Numbered from the stretch's first letter, positions 1-9,748 are shown. The stretch is 64,000 bases of DNA from Microbacterium sp. LWO13-1.2 (GCF_038397725.1 NZ_CP151634.1:2046001-2110000); one strand, 5' to 3'. A program made the numbers and translations. The notes: a model not told the origin generated them from the sequence alone.

Positions 1-382
1 GGCATGGGCCGGCGAGAACTGTGGTCTCCTGCTCCGTGGCCTCAAGCGTGAGGACGTCGAGCGCGGCCAGGTCGTCGTCAAGCCGGGTTCGGTTACGCCG
101 CACACCGACTTCGAGGGCACCGCGTACATCCTGTCCAAGGATGAGGGTGGGCGTCACAACCCGTTCTACACGAACTACCGCCCGCAGTTCTACTTCCGCA
201 CCACCGACGTCACCGGCGTCATCTCGCTGCCCGAGGGCACCGAGATGGTCATGCCCGGCGACACCACCGACATGACGGTCGCGCTGATCCAGCCGATCGC
301 CATGGAGGAGGGCCTCGGCTTCGCCATCCGTGAGGGTGGACGCACCGTCGGCGCCGGTACGGTCACGAAGATCATCAAGTAA
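1..382 (+). CDS. tuf: Elongation factor Tu, C-terminal part (5' end outside window)
   Basis: The open frame from base 2 to the TAA at 380-382 encodes the last 126 residues of EF-Tu, the GTPase that carries aminoacyl-tRNA to the ribosome. Only domains 2/3 are visible. Diagnostic stretches are [16 protein letters not shown], then the domain 3 segment [20 protein letters not shown], and the end [15 protein letters not shown]. The start lies left of the window. A strong terminator hairpin follows at once, so this is the end of the str-type operon (rpsL-rpsG-fusA-tuf in relatives). Identification is firm. Confidence 0.97.
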   Translation, partial: AWAGENCGLLLRGLKREDVERGQVVVKPGSVTPHTDFEGTAYILSKDEGGRHNPFYTNYRPQFYFRTTDVTGVISLPEGTEMVMPGDTTDMTVALIQPIAMEEGLGFAIREGGRTVGAGTVTKIIK

Positions 383-401
383 GCATCTGCTTCCTCGCAA
401 A

Positions 402-430
402 GGGGTCGGGCCTTCGGGTCCGGCCCCTTT
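402..430 (+). terminator. Intrinsic terminator after tuf
   Basis: An 11-bp GC-rich stem (402-412 with 417-427, two G-U pairs) closes a TTCG tetraloop and is followed by TTT. It lies 20 bases after the tuf stop codon. Confidence 0.85.
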
Positions 431-532
431 GTCGTATCCCCGAGCATGGGGGTTCCCTTTTGGGGGCGCGCCCATGCAGAATAAGTGAGAGTTGACGGGA
501 CCGTCGGCTGCAGACACCTCATAGGGGGACAC

Positions 533-757
533 ATGGGTATCCAGGAATCGTTCAACGGCGCCGTCGACAAGGGCAAGGAACTCTTCGAGCAGAACCGCGA
601 CAAGATCGAAGAGGCCGTCAAGAGCGAGCAGGCAGAGGACGTCAGCGACAAGGTCCTCGACGGCGTCGCCGACTTCGCGAAGAAGATCGCACCGGGTGCG
701 TCGGACAAGATCGATGAGATCCGCGACAACGCCGACAAGGCCGTCGGCAACGAGTAG
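533..757 (+). CDS. Small helical protein resembling the Rv0909/MT0933 antitoxin family
   Basis: A 74-residue, highly charged, probably all-helical protein beginning [23 protein letters not shown] 533 is chosen because AGGGGGA lies just upstream; an upstream in-frame GTG has no such site. The pattern (MGI start, repeated D/K/E-rich amphipathic helices, an ending with DKADKAV-type repeats) resembles the actinobacterial MT0933-like antitoxin family. No toxin gene is next to it, so a toxin-antitoxin role is not supported here. A generic stress protein of similar composition is an alternative. It is monocistronic, with its own terminator downstream. Confidence 0.7.
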   Translation: MGIQESFNGAVDKGKELFEQNRDKIEEAVKSEQAEDVSDKVLDGVADFAKKIAPGASDKIDEIRDNADKAVGNE

Positions 758-776
758 CAGTCGGACCACACGCGTC

Positions 777-813
777 GAACGGCGGCTCATCCCCTCGGGA
801 TGGGCCGCCGTTC
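777..813 (+). terminator. Intrinsic terminator after the antitoxin-like gene
   Basis: A 17-bp stem (777-793 with 797-813, one G-U pair) with a 3-base loop CTC, 20 bases after the stop codon. The T-run is poor, as often in high-GC actinobacteria. Confidence 0.75.
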
Positions 814-1594
814 TGCTGCGTGTGGCGACACTCGCGGCGAGATACTCGCGCTGAGGGCATGCTGCCCACTAACATGATGCTGACCGCCTGGGGTTCTTGC
901 GGTCACGGATAGTCGAAGGGGTTCGGCAATCCACACTCGCGCGGCTCGCCGCGCACGATCTGGGGACGACGATTTTGGGGATCATCGTACGACGCATGCG
1001 CATTCGGCGCTTCGTCGTCTCCATGCCCGCGCAGTGTTTTGCTGCGCCCTCGATCGAGGGTCTCGACGTCCCTTCACGTCTGGATCCTCGCGTTCGATGC
1101 CTCCCCCTCGCATCGGACGCTCCCCAGGCAGGGCGAGGCATGGGGATGCCTCGCCCTGCCGTTGGGTGACACCCGGATCCACTGCGCTGCAGCGCTCGGA
1201 GGCGGCACCGAAGCGAGTGCGACACGCCCGGGTTTGCGCAAGTGAAATCAGGCATGGCAGAATAGACAGGTTCGACATTTCGGCTGTGCCTCGCGTGCGC
1301 CGGATCACCATCATGGCAGTGCATAGGCGGCGTCCTCTCTCACGAGAACGATGCAGGGATCTAGGCCGCGGGTGGCAGGACAACCCCGACACCTCCTCAC
1401 GGAGGCTCTGCCGTGCGCGGCAGGCTCGGGATCCGCTTGTCGAGAGATCGGCGGGCTGACAGTAGAACAGTGGTGCAGCAGATCGACTCGCGAGTCGTTC
1501 GAGTGCCGAGGCGCGAACAGCGTCGACGTGCGTCCAATGCCCCAGGGTCACCCGGCCCAGGACGGTAAGACGCTTTATAGAGAGTGAACAGACA
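814..1594 (+). promoter_or_regulatory. Gene-free region holding the S10 operon promoter and structured leader
   Basis: No convincing gene lies in these 780 bases; the open frames here lack ribosomal or other recognisable content. Visible structure includes: a GCGCAG/CTGCGC hairpin at 1029-1047 running into the palindrome CCCTCGATCGAGGG (1047-1060); a perfect 14-bp stem at 1127-1140/1147-1160; hairpins at 1392-1405 and 1408-1423; and the palindrome CGACTCGCGAGTCG at 1484-1497. A promoter candidate is TTGCGC (1234-1239), 18 bases, CAGAAT (1258-1263). If that promoter is used, the rpsJ leader is about 330 bases and contains the last three structures. Confidence 0.5.
1127..1160. other. Perfect 14-bp hairpin in the rpsJ upstream region
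   Basis: GGCAGGGCGAGGCA (1127-1140) pairs perfectly with 1147-1160 around a six-base loop TGGGGA. No T-run follows. It lies upstream of the candidate S10 promoter, so it may end read-through from the left or be a DNA-level site. Confidence 0.55.
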
Positions 1595-1903
1595 ATGGCG
1601 GGACAGAAAATCCGCATTCGCCTGAAGTCGTATGACCACGAGGTCATCGACTCGTCGGCGCGCAAGATCGTCGACACCGTGACCCGTGCGGGCGCGACCG
1701 TCGTAGGCCCCGTGCCGCTTCCGACCGAGAAGAACGTCGTGTGCGTCATCCGGTCGCCGCACAAGTACAAGGACAGCCGCGAGCACTTCGAGATGCGCAC
1801 CCACAAGCGTCTGATCGACATCGTCGACCCGACGCCCAAGGCTGTCGACTCGCTGATGCGTCTCGACCTTCCGGCTGACGTCAACATCGAGATCAAGCTC
1901 TGA
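1595..1903 (+). CDS. rpsJ: 30S ribosomal protein S10
   Basis: 102 residues, the usual S10 length, starting [19 protein letters not shown] and containing the conserved [20 protein letters not shown] block. S10 assembles in the 30S head and, in bacteria generally, also partners NusB in antitermination. It is the first gene of the S10 cluster, 8 bases ahead of rplC, and preceded by an unusually long gene-free leader. Confidence 0.98.
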   Translation: MAGQKIRIRLKSYDHEVIDSSARKIVDTVTRAGATVVGPVPLPTEKNVVCVIRSPHKYKDSREHFEMRTHKRLIDIVDPTPKAVDSLMRLDLPADVNIEIKL

Positions 1904-1911
1904 GGATCGAC

Positions 1912-2571
1912 ATGGCTGACATCAACGCAAAGATTTCCAAGGGAATGCTGGGCACGAAGCTCGGCATGACCCAGGTGTGGAACGAGAGCGGCAAGCTCGT
2001 TCCCGTCACCGTCATCGAGCTGTCCCCGAACGTGGTCACCCAGCTCCGCACGCCCGAGAAGGACGGCTACAAGGCCGTTCAGATCGCGTACGGACAGATC
2101 GACCCGCGCAAGGTGAACAAGCCGCTCACCGCTCACTTCGAGGCTGCCGGCGTCACGCCGCGTCGCCACGTCACCGAGATCCGCACGGCGGATGCTGCTG
2201 ACTACACGCTTGGTCAGGAGCTCACGGTCGACGGTGTCTTCGAGGCCGGCCAGCTGGTCGACGTCGTCGGCACGAGCAAGGGCAAGGGCACCGCGGGTGT
2301 CATGAAGCGCCACAACTTCAAGGGCGTTTCGGCATCCCACGGTTCGCACCGCAACCACCGCAAGCCCGGCTCGATCGGCGCATCGTCGACCCCGAGCCGC
2401 GTCTTCAAGGGCATGCGCATGGCCGGCCGTATGGGTGGCGAGCGCGTGACCGTCCTCAACCTCACGGTGCACGCCATCGACATCGAGAAGGGACTCATGC
2501 TCGTCAAGGGCGCCGTCCCCGGTGCTCGTGGCCGCATCGTTTACGTCCGCAACGCAGTGAAGGGGGCCTAG
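1912..2571 (+). CDS. rplC: 50S ribosomal protein L3
   Basis: 219 residues with the L3 signature segments [17 protein letters not shown] and [17 protein letters not shown], the long loop that reaches the peptidyl-transferase centre. L3 is a primary 23S rRNA binder that starts 50S assembly. It begins [21 protein letters not shown], a few residues longer at the N-terminus than E. coli L3. It follows rpsJ by 8 bases and precedes rplD by 3. Confidence 0.98.
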   Translation: MADINAKISKGMLGTKLGMTQVWNESGKLVPVTVIELSPNVVTQLRTPEKDGYKAVQIAYGQIDPRKVNKPLTAHFEAAGVTPRRHVTEIRTADAADYTLGQELTVDGVFEAGQLVDVVGTSKGKGTAGVMKRHNFKGVSASHGSHRNHRKPGSIGASSTPSRVFKGMRMAGRMGGERVTVLNLTVHAIDIEKGLMLVKGAVPGARGRIVYVRNAVKGA

Positions 2572-2574
2572 TCC

Positions 2575-3237
2575 ATGGCTGACTCGACTCTCGCGCTCGA
2601 CGTCCTCAACGCAGACGGCAAGAAGGCAGGCTCCATCGAGCTTCCCGCCGCGCTGTTCGACGTCAAGACGAATATCCCGCTCATCCACCAGGTCGTCGTC
2701 GCGCAGCGCGCGGCAGCACGCCAGGGCACCCACTCGACCAAGCGTCGCGGTGAGGTCTCCGGTGCCGGCCGCAAGCCCTTCAAGCAGAAGGGCACGGGTA
2801 ACGCCCGTCAGGGCTCGATCCGCGCGCCGCACATGACCGGCGGTGGTGTCGTGCACGGCCCCAAGCCGCGCGACTACTCGCAGCGCACCCCCAAGAAGAT
2901 GATCGCGGCCGCCCTGCTGGGCTCGCTGAGCGATCGTTTCCGCGGGAACCGCATCCACGCCATCGAGTCCTTCGGGATCGACGGCACGCCTTCGACCAAG
3001 ACCGCCGTGAGCTTCCTCACGAACGTCGTGTCGTCGAAGAACGTGCTCGTCGTGATCGAGCGCGACGACGACGTGACGCTGAAGAGCATCCGCAACCTGT
3101 CGAACCTGCACGTGCTGACGTTCGACCAGCTCAACGCCTACGACGTGCTCGTCTCCGACGACATCGTCTTCACCCAGGCCGCACTCGAGGCGTTCATCGC
3201 TTCGAAGTCCGGTGCAACCAAGGAGGTCTCGGCATGA
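2575..3237 (+). CDS. rplD: 50S ribosomal protein L4
   Basis: 220 residues. The positively charged loop with [20 protein letters not shown], which lines the exit tunnel and carries macrolide-resistance positions in other species, is intact. In E. coli L4 represses the S10 operon; whether that happens here is unknown. The last codons overlap rplW (ATGA at 3234-3237), so translation is coupled. Confidence 0.98.
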   Translation: MADSTLALDVLNADGKKAGSIELPAALFDVKTNIPLIHQVVVAQRAAARQGTHSTKRRGEVSGAGRKPFKQKGTGNARQGSIRAPHMTGGGVVHGPKPRDYSQRTPKKMIAAALLGSLSDRFRGNRIHAIESFGIDGTPSTKTAVSFLTNVVSSKNVLVVIERDDDVTLKSIRNLSNLHVLTFDQLNAYDVLVSDDIVFTQAALEAFIASKSGATKEVSA

Positions 3238-3557
3238 GCGAGCAGGCAACTGTCCTCCAGACGGCCCTGAACAAGGACCCGCGCGACATCATCCTGAAGC
3301 CGGTCGTGTCTGAGAAGAGCTACGGTCTGATCGATGAGGGTAAGTACACCTTCCTCGTCGACCCGCGCGCTACGAAGACCGAGATCAAGCTCGCCATCGA
3401 GAAGATCTTCGGCGTCAAGGTCGCATCGGTCAACACGATCAACCGGGTCGGCAAGGCCCGCCGCACCCGCTTCGGCACTGGCAAGCGCAAGGACACCAAG
3501 CGCGCCATCGTGTCCCTGAAGTCGGGCACCATCGACATCTTCACGGCCGTCGGCTGA
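3234..3557 (+). CDS. rplW: 50S ribosomal protein L23
   Basis: 107 residues with the L23 core [19 protein letters not shown] and the [18 protein letters not shown] segment. L23 sits at the tunnel exit and is the docking site for trigger factor and SRP. The start overlaps the rplD stop by 4 bases. An N-terminal lead of about 15 residues precedes the core, common in actinobacteria. Confidence 0.97.
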   Translation: MSEQATVLQTALNKDPRDIILKPVVSEKSYGLIDEGKYTFLVDPRATKTEIKLAIEKIFGVKVASVNTINRVGKARRTRFGTGKRKDTKRAIVSLKSGTIDIFTAVG

Positions 3558-3577
3558 CCGGGGGATAAGGACTAATA

Positions 3578-4417
3578 ATGGCTATTCGCAAGTACAAGCC
3601 CACGACCCCGGGCCGTCGAGGCTCGTCGGTGGCTGACTTCGCCGAGATCACTCGATCGACGCCGGAGAAGTCGCTGCTGCGCCCGCTCTCGAAGACCGGT
3701 GGTCGTAACAACCAGGGCCGCATCACGACCCGTCACATCGGTGGTGGCCACAAGCGCCAGTACCGTGTCATCGACTTCCGTCGCAATGACAAGGACGGCG
3801 TCAACGCCAAGGTCGCTCACATCGAGTACGACCCCAACCGCACGGCACGCATCGCGCTGCTGCACTACTTCGACGGCGAGAAGCGCTACATCGTGGCGCC
3901 GAACAAGCTGAAGCAGGGCGACATCGTCGAGTCGGGTCCCGGGGCTGACATCAAGCCGGGTAACAACCTCCCGCTGAAGAACATCCCCACGGGTACCGTC
4001 ATCCACATGATCGAGCTCCGCCCCGGCGGCGGCGCGAAGATGGCACGTTCGGCCGGAGCATCCGTCCGTCTCGTCGCCAAGGACGGTCCCTACGCTCAGC
4101 TGCGTCTGCCCTCGGGCGAGATCCGCAACGTCGATGTGCGCTGCCGCGCCACCATCGGCGAGGTCGGCAACGCCGAGCAGTCGAACATCAACTGGGGTAA
4201 GGCCGGCCGTAAGCGCTGGCTGGGCGTCCGCCCGACCGTTCGTGGTGTTGCGATGAACCCTGTCGACCACCCGCACGGTGGTGGTGAGGGTAAGACCTCT
4301 GGTGGCCGTCACCCGGTCACCCCGTGGGGGCAGGCCGAAGGCCGTACCCGTCACGCCAACAAGGAAAGCGACAAGTACATCGTGCGTCGCCGTAACGCCG
4401 GCAAGAAGCGCAAGTAG
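3578..4417 (+). CDS. rplB: 50S ribosomal protein L2
   Basis: 279 residues, typical size. It contains the near-invariant segment [13 protein letters not shown], whose histidine lies close to the peptidyl-transferase centre, and [22 protein letters not shown] near the N-terminus. L2 is needed for subunit association. It follows rplW by 20 bases with a GGGGATAAGGA Shine-Dalgarno region. Confidence 0.98.
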   Translation: MAIRKYKPTTPGRRGSSVADFAEITRSTPEKSLLRPLSKTGGRNNQGRITTRHIGGGHKRQYRVIDFRRNDKDGVNAKVAHIEYDPNRTARIALLHYFDGEKRYIVAPNKLKQGDIVESGPGADIKPGNNLPLKNIPTGTVIHMIELRPGGGAKMARSAGASVRLVAKDGPYAQLRLPSGEIRNVDVRCRATIGEVGNAEQSNINWGKAGRKRWLGVRPTVRGVAMNPVDHPHGGGEGKTSGGRHPVTPWGQAEGRTRHANKESDKYIVRRRNAGKKRK

Positions 4418-4429
4418 GAGTAGAAGAAG

Positions 4430-4711
4430 ATGCCACGCAGTCTTAAGAAGGGCCCCTTCGTCGACGAGCACCTGCTTCGCAAGGTTGTCGTCCAGAACGA
4501 GGCGGGTACGAAGAACGTCATCAAGACCTGGTCACGTCGTTCCATGATCATCCCGGCAATGCTGGGTCACACGATCGCGGTCCACGACGGTCGCAAGCAC
4601 ATTCCTGTGTTCGTGACGGAGACCATGGTCGGTCACAAACTGGGCGAGTTCTCGCCCACCCGCACCTTCCGCGGCCACGAGAAGGACGACAAGAAGGGCC
4701 GCCGCCGCTGA
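4430..4711 (+). CDS. rpsS: 30S ribosomal protein S19
   Basis: 93 residues starting [19 protein letters not shown], with the [20 protein letters not shown] core. S19 binds the 30S head and contacts L5 in bridge B1b. Length and order (rplB-rpsS-rplV) are canonical. Confidence 0.98.
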   Translation: MPRSLKKGPFVDEHLLRKVVVQNEAGTKNVIKTWSRRSMIIPAMLGHTIAVHDGRKHIPVFVTETMVGHKLGEFSPTRTFRGHEKDDKKGRRR

Positions 4712-4736
4712 CGCGGGGGCGATAGAGGAGAGAGAA

Positions 4737-5135
4737 ATGGTGGAGTCCATCGCACGCGTGCGACACATCCGCGTGACCCCTCAGAAGGCTCGTCGTGTCG
4801 TCGCGCTCATCAAGGGCAAGCAGGCCCAGGAGGCTCTTGCGATCTTGAAGTTCGCAGCGCAGAGCGCCAGTGAGCCGATCTACAAGCTTGTCGCGTCGGC
4901 CATGGCCAACGCGCAGGTCAAGGCGGATCGTGACGGCGAATACCTCGACGAGCAGGACCTGTACGTGGCGAATGCCTACGTAGACGAGGGCGCGACGCTC
5001 AAGCGTTTCCGCCCCCGTGCACAGGGTCGCGCTTTCCAGATCAAGAAGCGCACGAGCCACATCACGGTCGTGCTCTCGACGCCGGAGGCTGCCAAGGCAG
5101 TTGACGGCGACAGCAACAAGAAGGCGAGCAAGTAA
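4737..5135 (+). CDS. rplV: 50S ribosomal protein L22
   Basis: 132 residues with [17 protein letters not shown] and the extended hairpin [20 protein letters not shown] that reaches into the exit tunnel. A Lys-rich tail of about 12 residues ([10 protein letters not shown] end) extends the usual 110-120 residues. A GGAG-rich ribosome site precedes ATG 4737. The stop overlaps the rpsC start by one base. Confidence 0.97.
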   Translation: MVESIARVRHIRVTPQKARRVVALIKGKQAQEALAILKFAAQSASEPIYKLVASAMANAQVKADRDGEYLDEQDLYVANAYVDEGATLKRFRPRAQGRAFQIKKRTSHITVVLSTPEAAKAVDGDSNKKASK

Positions 5136-5893
5136 TGGGACAGAAGGTAAACCCGTACGGCTTCCGTCTCGGTATCACCACTGACCACGTATCGCGTTGG
5201 TTCTCGGATTCGACGAAGAAGGGTCAGCGTTACGCCGACTACGTCGCCGAGGACATCAAGATCCGTCGTCTGCTGCAGACGCAGCTCGACCGCGCCGGCG
5301 TCTCGAACATCGAGATCGAGCGCACCCGTGACCGCGTCCGCGTCGACATTCACACCGCCCGTCCGGGCATCGTGATCGGTCGCCGTGGCGCCGAGGCCGA
5401 GCGCATCCGCGGCGACCTCGAGAAGCTCTCGGGCAAGCAGATCCAGCTGAACATCCTCGAGGTCAAGAACCCCGAGGCTGACGCTCAGCTCGTCGCGCAG
5501 GGTGTCGCCGAGCAGCTCTCTGCTCGTGTGGCGTTCCGTCGTGCGATGCGCAAGGGCATGCAGGGCGCGCAGCGCGCTGGTGCCAAGGGCATCCGCATCC
5601 AGGTCTCCGGCCGCCTCGGCGGCGCCGAGATGAGCCGTTCGGAGTTCTACCGCGAGGGTCGTGTGCCGCTGCACACGCTGCGCGCGAACATCGACTACGG
5701 CTTCTACGAGGCGAAGACCACCTTCGGCCGCATCGGCGTGAAGGTCTGGATCTACAAGGGCGATCTCACCAACAAGGAGCTCGCACGCGAGCAGGCCAAC
5801 GCGCCGAAGTCCCGCGGTCGCGATGACCGTGGTGGCGACCGTCGCCGCGGACCTCGCAACGAGGCCCCCGTCGCAGAAGGAGCGTCTGCCTGA
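5135..5893 (+). CDS. rpsC: 30S ribosomal protein S3
   Basis: 252 residues. It starts [15 protein letters not shown] and has a type II KH domain with the loop [10 protein letters not shown] near residues 71-80; the KH loop normally helps bind mRNA at the entry channel. The C-terminal 30 residues ([13 protein letters not shown] region) are an Arg/Gly/Asp-rich extension of the kind common in actinobacterial S3. Start and stop each overlap the neighbouring gene by one base. Confidence 0.98.
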   Translation: MGQKVNPYGFRLGITTDHVSRWFSDSTKKGQRYADYVAEDIKIRRLLQTQLDRAGVSNIEIERTRDRVRVDIHTARPGIVIGRRGAEAERIRGDLEKLSGKQIQLNILEVKNPEADAQLVAQGVAEQLSARVAFRRAMRKGMQGAQRAGAKGIRIQVSGRLGGAEMSRSEFYREGRVPLHTLRANIDYGFYEAKTTFGRIGVKVWIYKGDLTNKELAREQANAPKSRGRDDRGGDRRRGPRNEAPVAEGASA

Positions 5894-6312
5894 TGCTTAT
5901 TCCCCGCAAGGTCAAGTACCGCAAGCAGCATCACCCCAAGCGTGATGGCCAGGCCACCGGTGGCACGAAGGTCTCCTTCGGCGACTTCGGCATCCAGGCA
6001 CTCACGCCCGCTTATGTGACGAACCGTCAGATCGAGTCCGCTCGTATCGCGATGACCCGCCACATCAAGCGTGGTGGCAAGGTGTGGATCAACATCTACC
6101 CCGACCGTCCGCTCACGAAGAAGCCGGCCGAAACCCGCATGGGTTCCGGTAAGGGTTCCCCCGAGTGGTGGGTCGCAAACGTCAAGCCGGGTCGCGTCCT
6201 CTTCGAGGTCGCAGGCGTCAACGAGGAACTCGCCCGCGAGGCCCTCACCCGTGCAATTCACAAGCTGCCGCTCAAGGCACGCATCATCAAGCGCGAGGAG
6301 GGCGACGCGTAA
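5893..6312 (+). CDS. rplP: 50S ribosomal protein L16
   Basis: 139 residues starting [19 protein letters not shown], with [20 protein letters not shown] and [20 protein letters not shown]16 organises the A-site tRNA elbow region of the 50S. The Arg that is hydroxylated in some bacteria lies in the RMGSGKG segment. Start and stop share single bases with rpsC and rpmC. Confidence 0.98.
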   Translation: MLIPRKVKYRKQHHPKRDGQATGGTKVSFGDFGIQALTPAYVTNRQIESARIAMTRHIKRGGKVWINIYPDRPLTKKPAETRMGSGKGSPEWWVANVKPGRVLFEVAGVNEELAREALTRAIHKLPLKARIIKREEGDA

Positions 6313-6629
6313 TGGCGATCGGCACCAAGGAGCTCGCTCCGGCAGAGCTCGACACGTTCGAAGACCAGCGCCTCGTTGAGGAGCTGCGTAAGGCCAAGGA
6401 GGAGCTGTTCAACCTCCGTTTCCAGTCGGCCACCGGCCAGCTGGAGAGCCACGGCCGCATCCGCGCCGTCAAGCGCGACATCGCGCGCCTCTACACCGTG
6501 ATCCGCGAACGCGAGCTGGGCATCCGTGCGACGCCCGCTCCGGTCGAGGCTCCGGTCAAGAAGGCGACCAAGTCGAAGGCGAAGAAGGCGGACTCCGCCG
6601 ACGACGCCGTGAAGGAAGAGGCTGAGTGA
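6312..6629 (+). CDS. rpmC: 50S ribosomal protein L29 with C-terminal tail
   Basis: 105 residues. ATG 6312 overlaps the rplP stop by one base. The L29 helical hairpin spans about residues 8-75 ([20 protein letters not shown] and the [20 protein letters not shown] segment). The remaining 30 or so residues are a charged Lys/Ala/Glu-rich tail (ending AVKEEAE) beyond the 65-75 residues of E. coli-type L29. L29 sits beside L23 at the tunnel exit. Confidence 0.95.
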   Translation: MAIGTKELAPAELDTFEDQRLVEELRKAKEELFNLRFQSATGQLESHGRIRAVKRDIARLYTVIRERELGIRATPAPVEAPVKKATKSKAKKADSADDAVKEEAE

Positions 6630-6973
6630 TGGCCACCGAGAAGAAGGTCGCGGAGAAGCCCGCGACGAAGAAGGCAGAGGCCGTCGTCGAGCATGCAGCT
6701 CACGATGTGCGTGACGCCGAAGCGCGTGGGTACCGCAAGTCCCGCCGCGGCTACGTCGTCAGCGACAAGATGGACAAGACCATCGTCGTCGAGGTCGAAG
6801 ACCGCGTGAAGCACCCGCTGTACGGCAAGGTCATCCGCCGCACCTCCAAGGTCAAGGCGCACGATGAGACGAACTCCGCCGGCATCGGCGACCTCGTCCT
6901 CATCAACGAGACCCGGCCGCTGAGCGCCACCAAGAACTGGCGTCTGGTGGAGATTCTGGAGAAGGCCAAGTGA
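6629..6973 (+). CDS. rpsQ: 30S ribosomal protein S17 with N-terminal extension
   Basis: 114 residues from ATG 6629, which overlaps the rpmC stop as TGATG; a GTG at 6626 is a possible alternative. S17 proper (about 80 residues, an OB fold binding 16S rRNA) begins near [20 protein letters not shown]. The first 33 residues form an Ala/Lys/Glu-rich extension. The end [17 protein letters not shown]-type block and [20 protein letters not shown] are standard. Confidence 0.95.
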   Translation: MATEKKVAEKPATKKAEAVVEHAAHDVRDAEARGYRKSRRGYVVSDKMDKTIVVEVEDRVKHPLYGKVIRRTSKVKAHDETNSAGIGDLVLINETRPLSATKNWRLVEILEKAK

Positions 6974-7338
6974 TTCAGCAGGAGTCCCGCCTCAAGGTCG
7001 CCGACAACACCGGCGCCAAGGAACTGCTCACCATCCGCGTTCTCGGTGGCTCGCGCCGCCGCTACGCAGGTCTCGGTGACACGATCGTCGCCACCGTCAA
7101 GGACGCGATCCCCGGTGGCAACGTGAAGAAGGGTGACGTCGTCAAGGCGGTCATCGTTCGCACCAAGAAGGAGGTCCGTCGTCCCGACGGCTCCTACATC
7201 AAGTTCGACGAGAACGCCGCCGTCATCCTGAAGAACGACGGGGAGCCCCGCGGCACCCGCATCTTCGGACCGGTCGGCCGTGAGCTTCGCGACAAGAAGT
7301 TCATGAAGATCGTCTCGCTCGCGCCGGAGGTTATCTGA
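6970..7338 (+). CDS. rplN: 50S ribosomal protein L14
   Basis: 122 residues, exactly the usual length, starting [20 protein letters not shown] from a GTG codon at 6970 that overlaps the rpsQ stop (GTGA). The end [20 protein letters not shown] is canonical. L14 forms bridges B5 and B8 and is the docking site for RsfS. Confidence 0.98.
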   Translation: MIQQESRLKVADNTGAKELLTIRVLGGSRRRYAGLGDTIVATVKDAIPGGNVKKGDVVKAVIVRTKKEVRRPDGSYIKFDENAAVILKNDGEPRGTRIFGPVGRELRDKKFMKIVSLAPEVI

Positions 7339-7340
7339 TC

Positions 7341-7700
7341 ATGGCGAACATCAAGAAGGGTGACCTGGTTCAGGTCATCACGGGCGCCAAGCCCGAGCGC
7401 GGCGGCGACCGCGGCAAGCAGGGCAAGGTCCTCGAGATCCTGTCCGGGCAGAACCGCGTCATCGTCGAGGGTGTGAACTACGTCACCAAGCACACGCGTG
7501 TCGGTCAGACGCAGCGCGGCACCAAGACGGGCGGCGTCGAGACTGTCGAGGCACCCATCCACATTTCCAACGTCGCTGTCGTCGACCCCTCCACCAAGAA
7601 GCCGACTCGTGTCGGCCACCGGGTCGAGGAGCAGGTCAAGGACGGCGTGAAGCGCAACGTTCGCGTTCGCTTCGCGAAGAAGTCAGGTAAGGACCTCTGA
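7341..7700 (+). CDS. rplX: 50S ribosomal protein L24
   Basis: 119 residues with the KOW motif near the N-terminus ([20 protein letters not shown]). L24 is one of the two assembly-initiating 50S proteins. It starts 2 bases after rplN, and its last base overlaps the rplE start. Confidence 0.97.
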   Translation: MANIKKGDLVQVITGAKPERGGDRGKQGKVLEILSGQNRVIVEGVNYVTKHTRVGQTQRGTKTGGVETVEAPIHISNVAVVDPSTKKPTRVGHRVEEQVKDGVKRNVRVRFAKKSGKDL

Positions 7701-8290
7701 TGAGCACCGACACTGCCGCGCCGGCTGGCAAGATCCAGCCGCGCCTGAAGCAGAAGTACAAGGCCGAGATCCAGCAGAAGCTGCAGGAAGAATTCGGCTA
7801 CAGCAACGTGATGCAGATCCCCGGTCTGGTCAAGGTCGTCGTCAACACCGGTGTCGGTGAGGCAGCTCGCGACAGCAAGGTGATCGATGGTGCGGTCGAC
7901 GACCTCACCAAGATCACCGGCCAGAAGCCGATCGTCACGAAGGCCCGGAAGTCCATCGCGCAGTTCAAGCTGCGCGAGGGCCAGGCCATCGGCGCGCACG
8001 TCACCCTCCGTGGTGACCGCGCGTGGGAGTTCCTGGACCGTCTGGTCACGCTGGCGCTTCCCCGTATCCGCGACTTCCGTGGCCTTTCGGCCAAGCAGTT
8101 CGACGGCAACGGCAACTACACCTTCGGTCTCCAGGAGCAGAGCGTGTTCCACGAGATCGATCAGGACAAGATCGACCGCGTACGCGGCTTCGACATCACC
8201 GTGGTCACCACGGCGAAGACGGATGACGAGGGTCGGGCTCTGCTCCGTCACATCGGATTCCCCTTCAAGACCGACGACGCGCAGGCGTAA
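7700..8290 (+). CDS. rplE: 50S ribosomal protein L5
   Basis: 196 residues. It has the L5 core [20 protein letters not shown], the [20 protein letters not shown] block and [21 protein letters not shown]5 binds 5S rRNA and touches P-site tRNA. About 15 leading residues ([17 protein letters not shown]) precede the conserved region. In many actinobacteria a small rpsN gene follows directly; here a 154-base spacer with repeats follows instead. Confidence 0.98.
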   Translation: MSTDTAAPAGKIQPRLKQKYKAEIQQKLQEEFGYSNVMQIPGLVKVVVNTGVGEAARDSKVIDGAVDDLTKITGQKPIVTKARKSIAQFKLREGQAIGAHVTLRGDRAWEFLDRLVTLALPRIRDFRGLSAKQFDGNGNYTFGLQEQSVFHEIDQDKIDRVRGFDITVVTTAKTDDEGRALLRHIGFPFKTDDAQA

Positions 8291-8292
8291 CC

Positions 8293-8357
8293 CTTCGACA
8301 GGCTCAGGGACCTCACCGGTCACTGAGCCTGTCGTTCGGTCACTGAACATGTCGAAG
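8293..8357. repeat. Inverted-repeat element (TTCGACAGGCTCAG type) between rplE and rpsH
   Basis: CGACAGGCTCAG (8296-8307) pairs perfectly with CTGAGCCTGTCG (8323-8334). A degenerate further copy CTGAACATGTCGAAG (8343-8357) can pair with CTTCGACAGGCTCAG as well. From memory, such TTCGACA(A/G)GCTCAGG palindromes are scattered in intergenic DNA of many Microbacteriaceae. The dispersed nature cannot be shown from this window alone. Confidence 0.6.
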
Positions 8358-8363
8358 TGGCCG

Positions 8364-8369
8364 TACAAT
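8364..8369 (+). promoter_or_regulatory. Candidate -10 element for an internal promoter upstream of rpsH
   Basis: TACAAT lies 75 bases before the rpsH start in the spacer that interrupts the spc operon. No good -35 hexamer is seen 16-18 bases upstream, so this is only a candidate. Confidence 0.3.
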
Positions 8370-8444
8370 TGAAGATTGCGTGCTCATCGCAGGCCGGCTG
8401 TCGTGTAACGGCAGTCGGAACCTCATGAACAAAGGAAAACAACA

Positions 8445-8843
8445 ATGACAATGACAGACCCGGTCGCAGACATGCTGACCCGTCTGCGCAACGCGAACTC
8501 GGCACACCACGATTCCGTGACGCTGCCGTCGAGCAAGCTGAAGACGCACATCGCCGCGATCCTCCTTCAGGAGGGATACATCGCCAGCTGGGAGACCTCT
8601 GAGGCTCGTGTCGGGCAGAGCCTGACCCTGCAGCTGAAGTACGGCCCCAACCGTGAGCGGTCGATCGCGGGCATCAAGCGCGTGTCGAAGCCCGGCCTCC
8701 GCGTCTACGCGAAGTCGACGGAACTCCCCAAGGTCCTCGGCGGCCTCGGCGTGGCCATCCTGTCCACCTCCTCCGGTCTCCTCACTGACCGTCAGGCAGA
8801 GCAGAAGGGCGTGGGCGGAGAAGTTCTCGCCTACGTGTGGTAA
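8445..8843 (+). CDS. rpsH: 30S ribosomal protein S8
   Basis: 132 residues starting [20 protein letters not shown], typical of S8, with the C-terminal rRNA-binding part [26 protein letters not shown] lies 9 bases before ATG 8445. S8 folds the central domain of 16S rRNA and in E. coli represses the spc operon. It reopens the gene series after a 154-base gap from which rpsN is absent. Confidence 0.97.
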   Translation: MTMTDPVADMLTRLRNANSAHHDSVTLPSSKLKTHIAAILLQEGYIASWETSEARVGQSLTLQLKYGPNRERSIAGIKRVSKPGLRVYAKSTELPKVLGGLGVAILSTSSGLLTDRQAEQKGVGGEVLAYVW

Positions 8844-8849
8844 TTCATC

Positions 8850-9386
8850 ATGTCGCGTATTGGACGACTTCCCATCGAGGTTCCCGCGGGCGTGACCGTT
8901 TCGGTCGACGGCCGTGAGATCGCGGTGAAGGGCCCCAAGGGTGAGCTCACCCTGACGGTCGCCAACCCCATCGAGGTCGCGGTCGAGGAGGGCCAGGTTC
9001 TGGTCACCCGTCCCGACGACGAGCGTGAGTCGCGGTCGCTGCACGGCCTGACCCGCACGCTCATCAACAACAACATCATCGGCGTGACCCAGGGTTACAC
9101 CAAGGGTCTTGAGGTTGTCGGTACCGGTTACCGCGTGGCGCAGAAGGGCAGCTCGGTCGAGTTCGCCCTCGGCTTCTCGCACCCGGTCCTGATCGACCCG
9201 CCCGCCGGGATCACCCTCACGGTCGAAGGCACCAACAAGGTCACCGTGAGTGGCATCGACAAGCAGGCTGTCGGCGAGGCAGCTGCGAACATCCGCAAGA
9301 TCCGCAAGCCCGAGCCGTACAAGGGCAAGGGTGTGCGCTACGCCGGCGAGATCGTGCGTCGCAAGGCCGGAAAGAGTGGTAAGTAA
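8850..9386 (+). CDS. rplF: 50S ribosomal protein L6
   Basis: 178 residues, starting [17 protein letters not shown] and ending with [20 protein letters not shown]. The family hallmark KPEPYKGKG(I/V)RY is present. L6 lies near the sarcin-ricin loop and the factor-binding site. It follows rpsH by 6 bases. Confidence 0.98.
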   Translation: MSRIGRLPIEVPAGVTVSVDGREIAVKGPKGELTLTVANPIEVAVEEGQVLVTRPDDERESRSLHGLTRTLINNNIIGVTQGYTKGLEVVGTGYRVAQKGSSVEFALGFSHPVLIDPPAGITLTVEGTNKVTVSGIDKQAVGEAAANIRKIRKPEPYKGKGVRYAGEIVRRKAGKSGK

Positions 9387-9388
9387 CC

Positions 9389-9748
9389 ATGGCTCTCAAG
9401 TCAAAGTCTGACGCCCGCGCGCGTCGTCACGCCCGCCTTCGCAAGAAGGTCGTCGGCACCGAGGCGCGTCCGCGTCTCGTCGTCAACCGCTCGGCTCGCC
9501 ACGTCTTCGTGCAGCTCGTCGACGACAGCAAGGGTCACACCGTGGCGTCGGCATCGACGCTCGAGACCGACCTGCGCTCGCTCGAGGGTGACAAGACCGC
9601 CAAGGCCCGCAAGGTCGGCGAGCTTCTCGCCGAGCGTGCGAAGGCTGCCGGCGTTTCCGAGGCGGTGTTCGACCGTGGTGGCAACCGCTACGCAGGTCGT
9701 GTCGCTGCCATCGCCGATGGCGCCCGTGAAGGGGGGCTGGCACTGTGA
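9389..9748 (+). CDS. rplR: 50S ribosomal protein L18
   Basis: 119 residues with [20 protein letters not shown] and the end [21 protein letters not shown]18 binds 5S rRNA with L5. Its stop overlaps the rpsE GTG start (GTGA at 9745-9748). Confidence 0.98.
   Translation: MALKSKSDARARRHARLRKKVVGTEARPRLVVNRSARHVFVQLVDDSKGHTVASASTLETDLRSLEGDKTAKARKVGELLAERAKAAGVSEAVFDRGGNRYAGRVAAIADGAREGGLAL

Noticed and set aside
982-3249. A 755-residue open frame on the minus strand across rpsJ-rplD
   Set aside because: It is antisense to clear ribosomal genes; such long frames are a by-product of high-GC codon bias. Its protein is low-complexity Ala/Asp/Arg-rich with no recognisable domain.
8291-8444. A hidden rpsN gene between rplE and rpsH
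   Set aside because: The spacer is too short for even the 61-residue S14, and no CxxC zinc motif is encoded in any frame.
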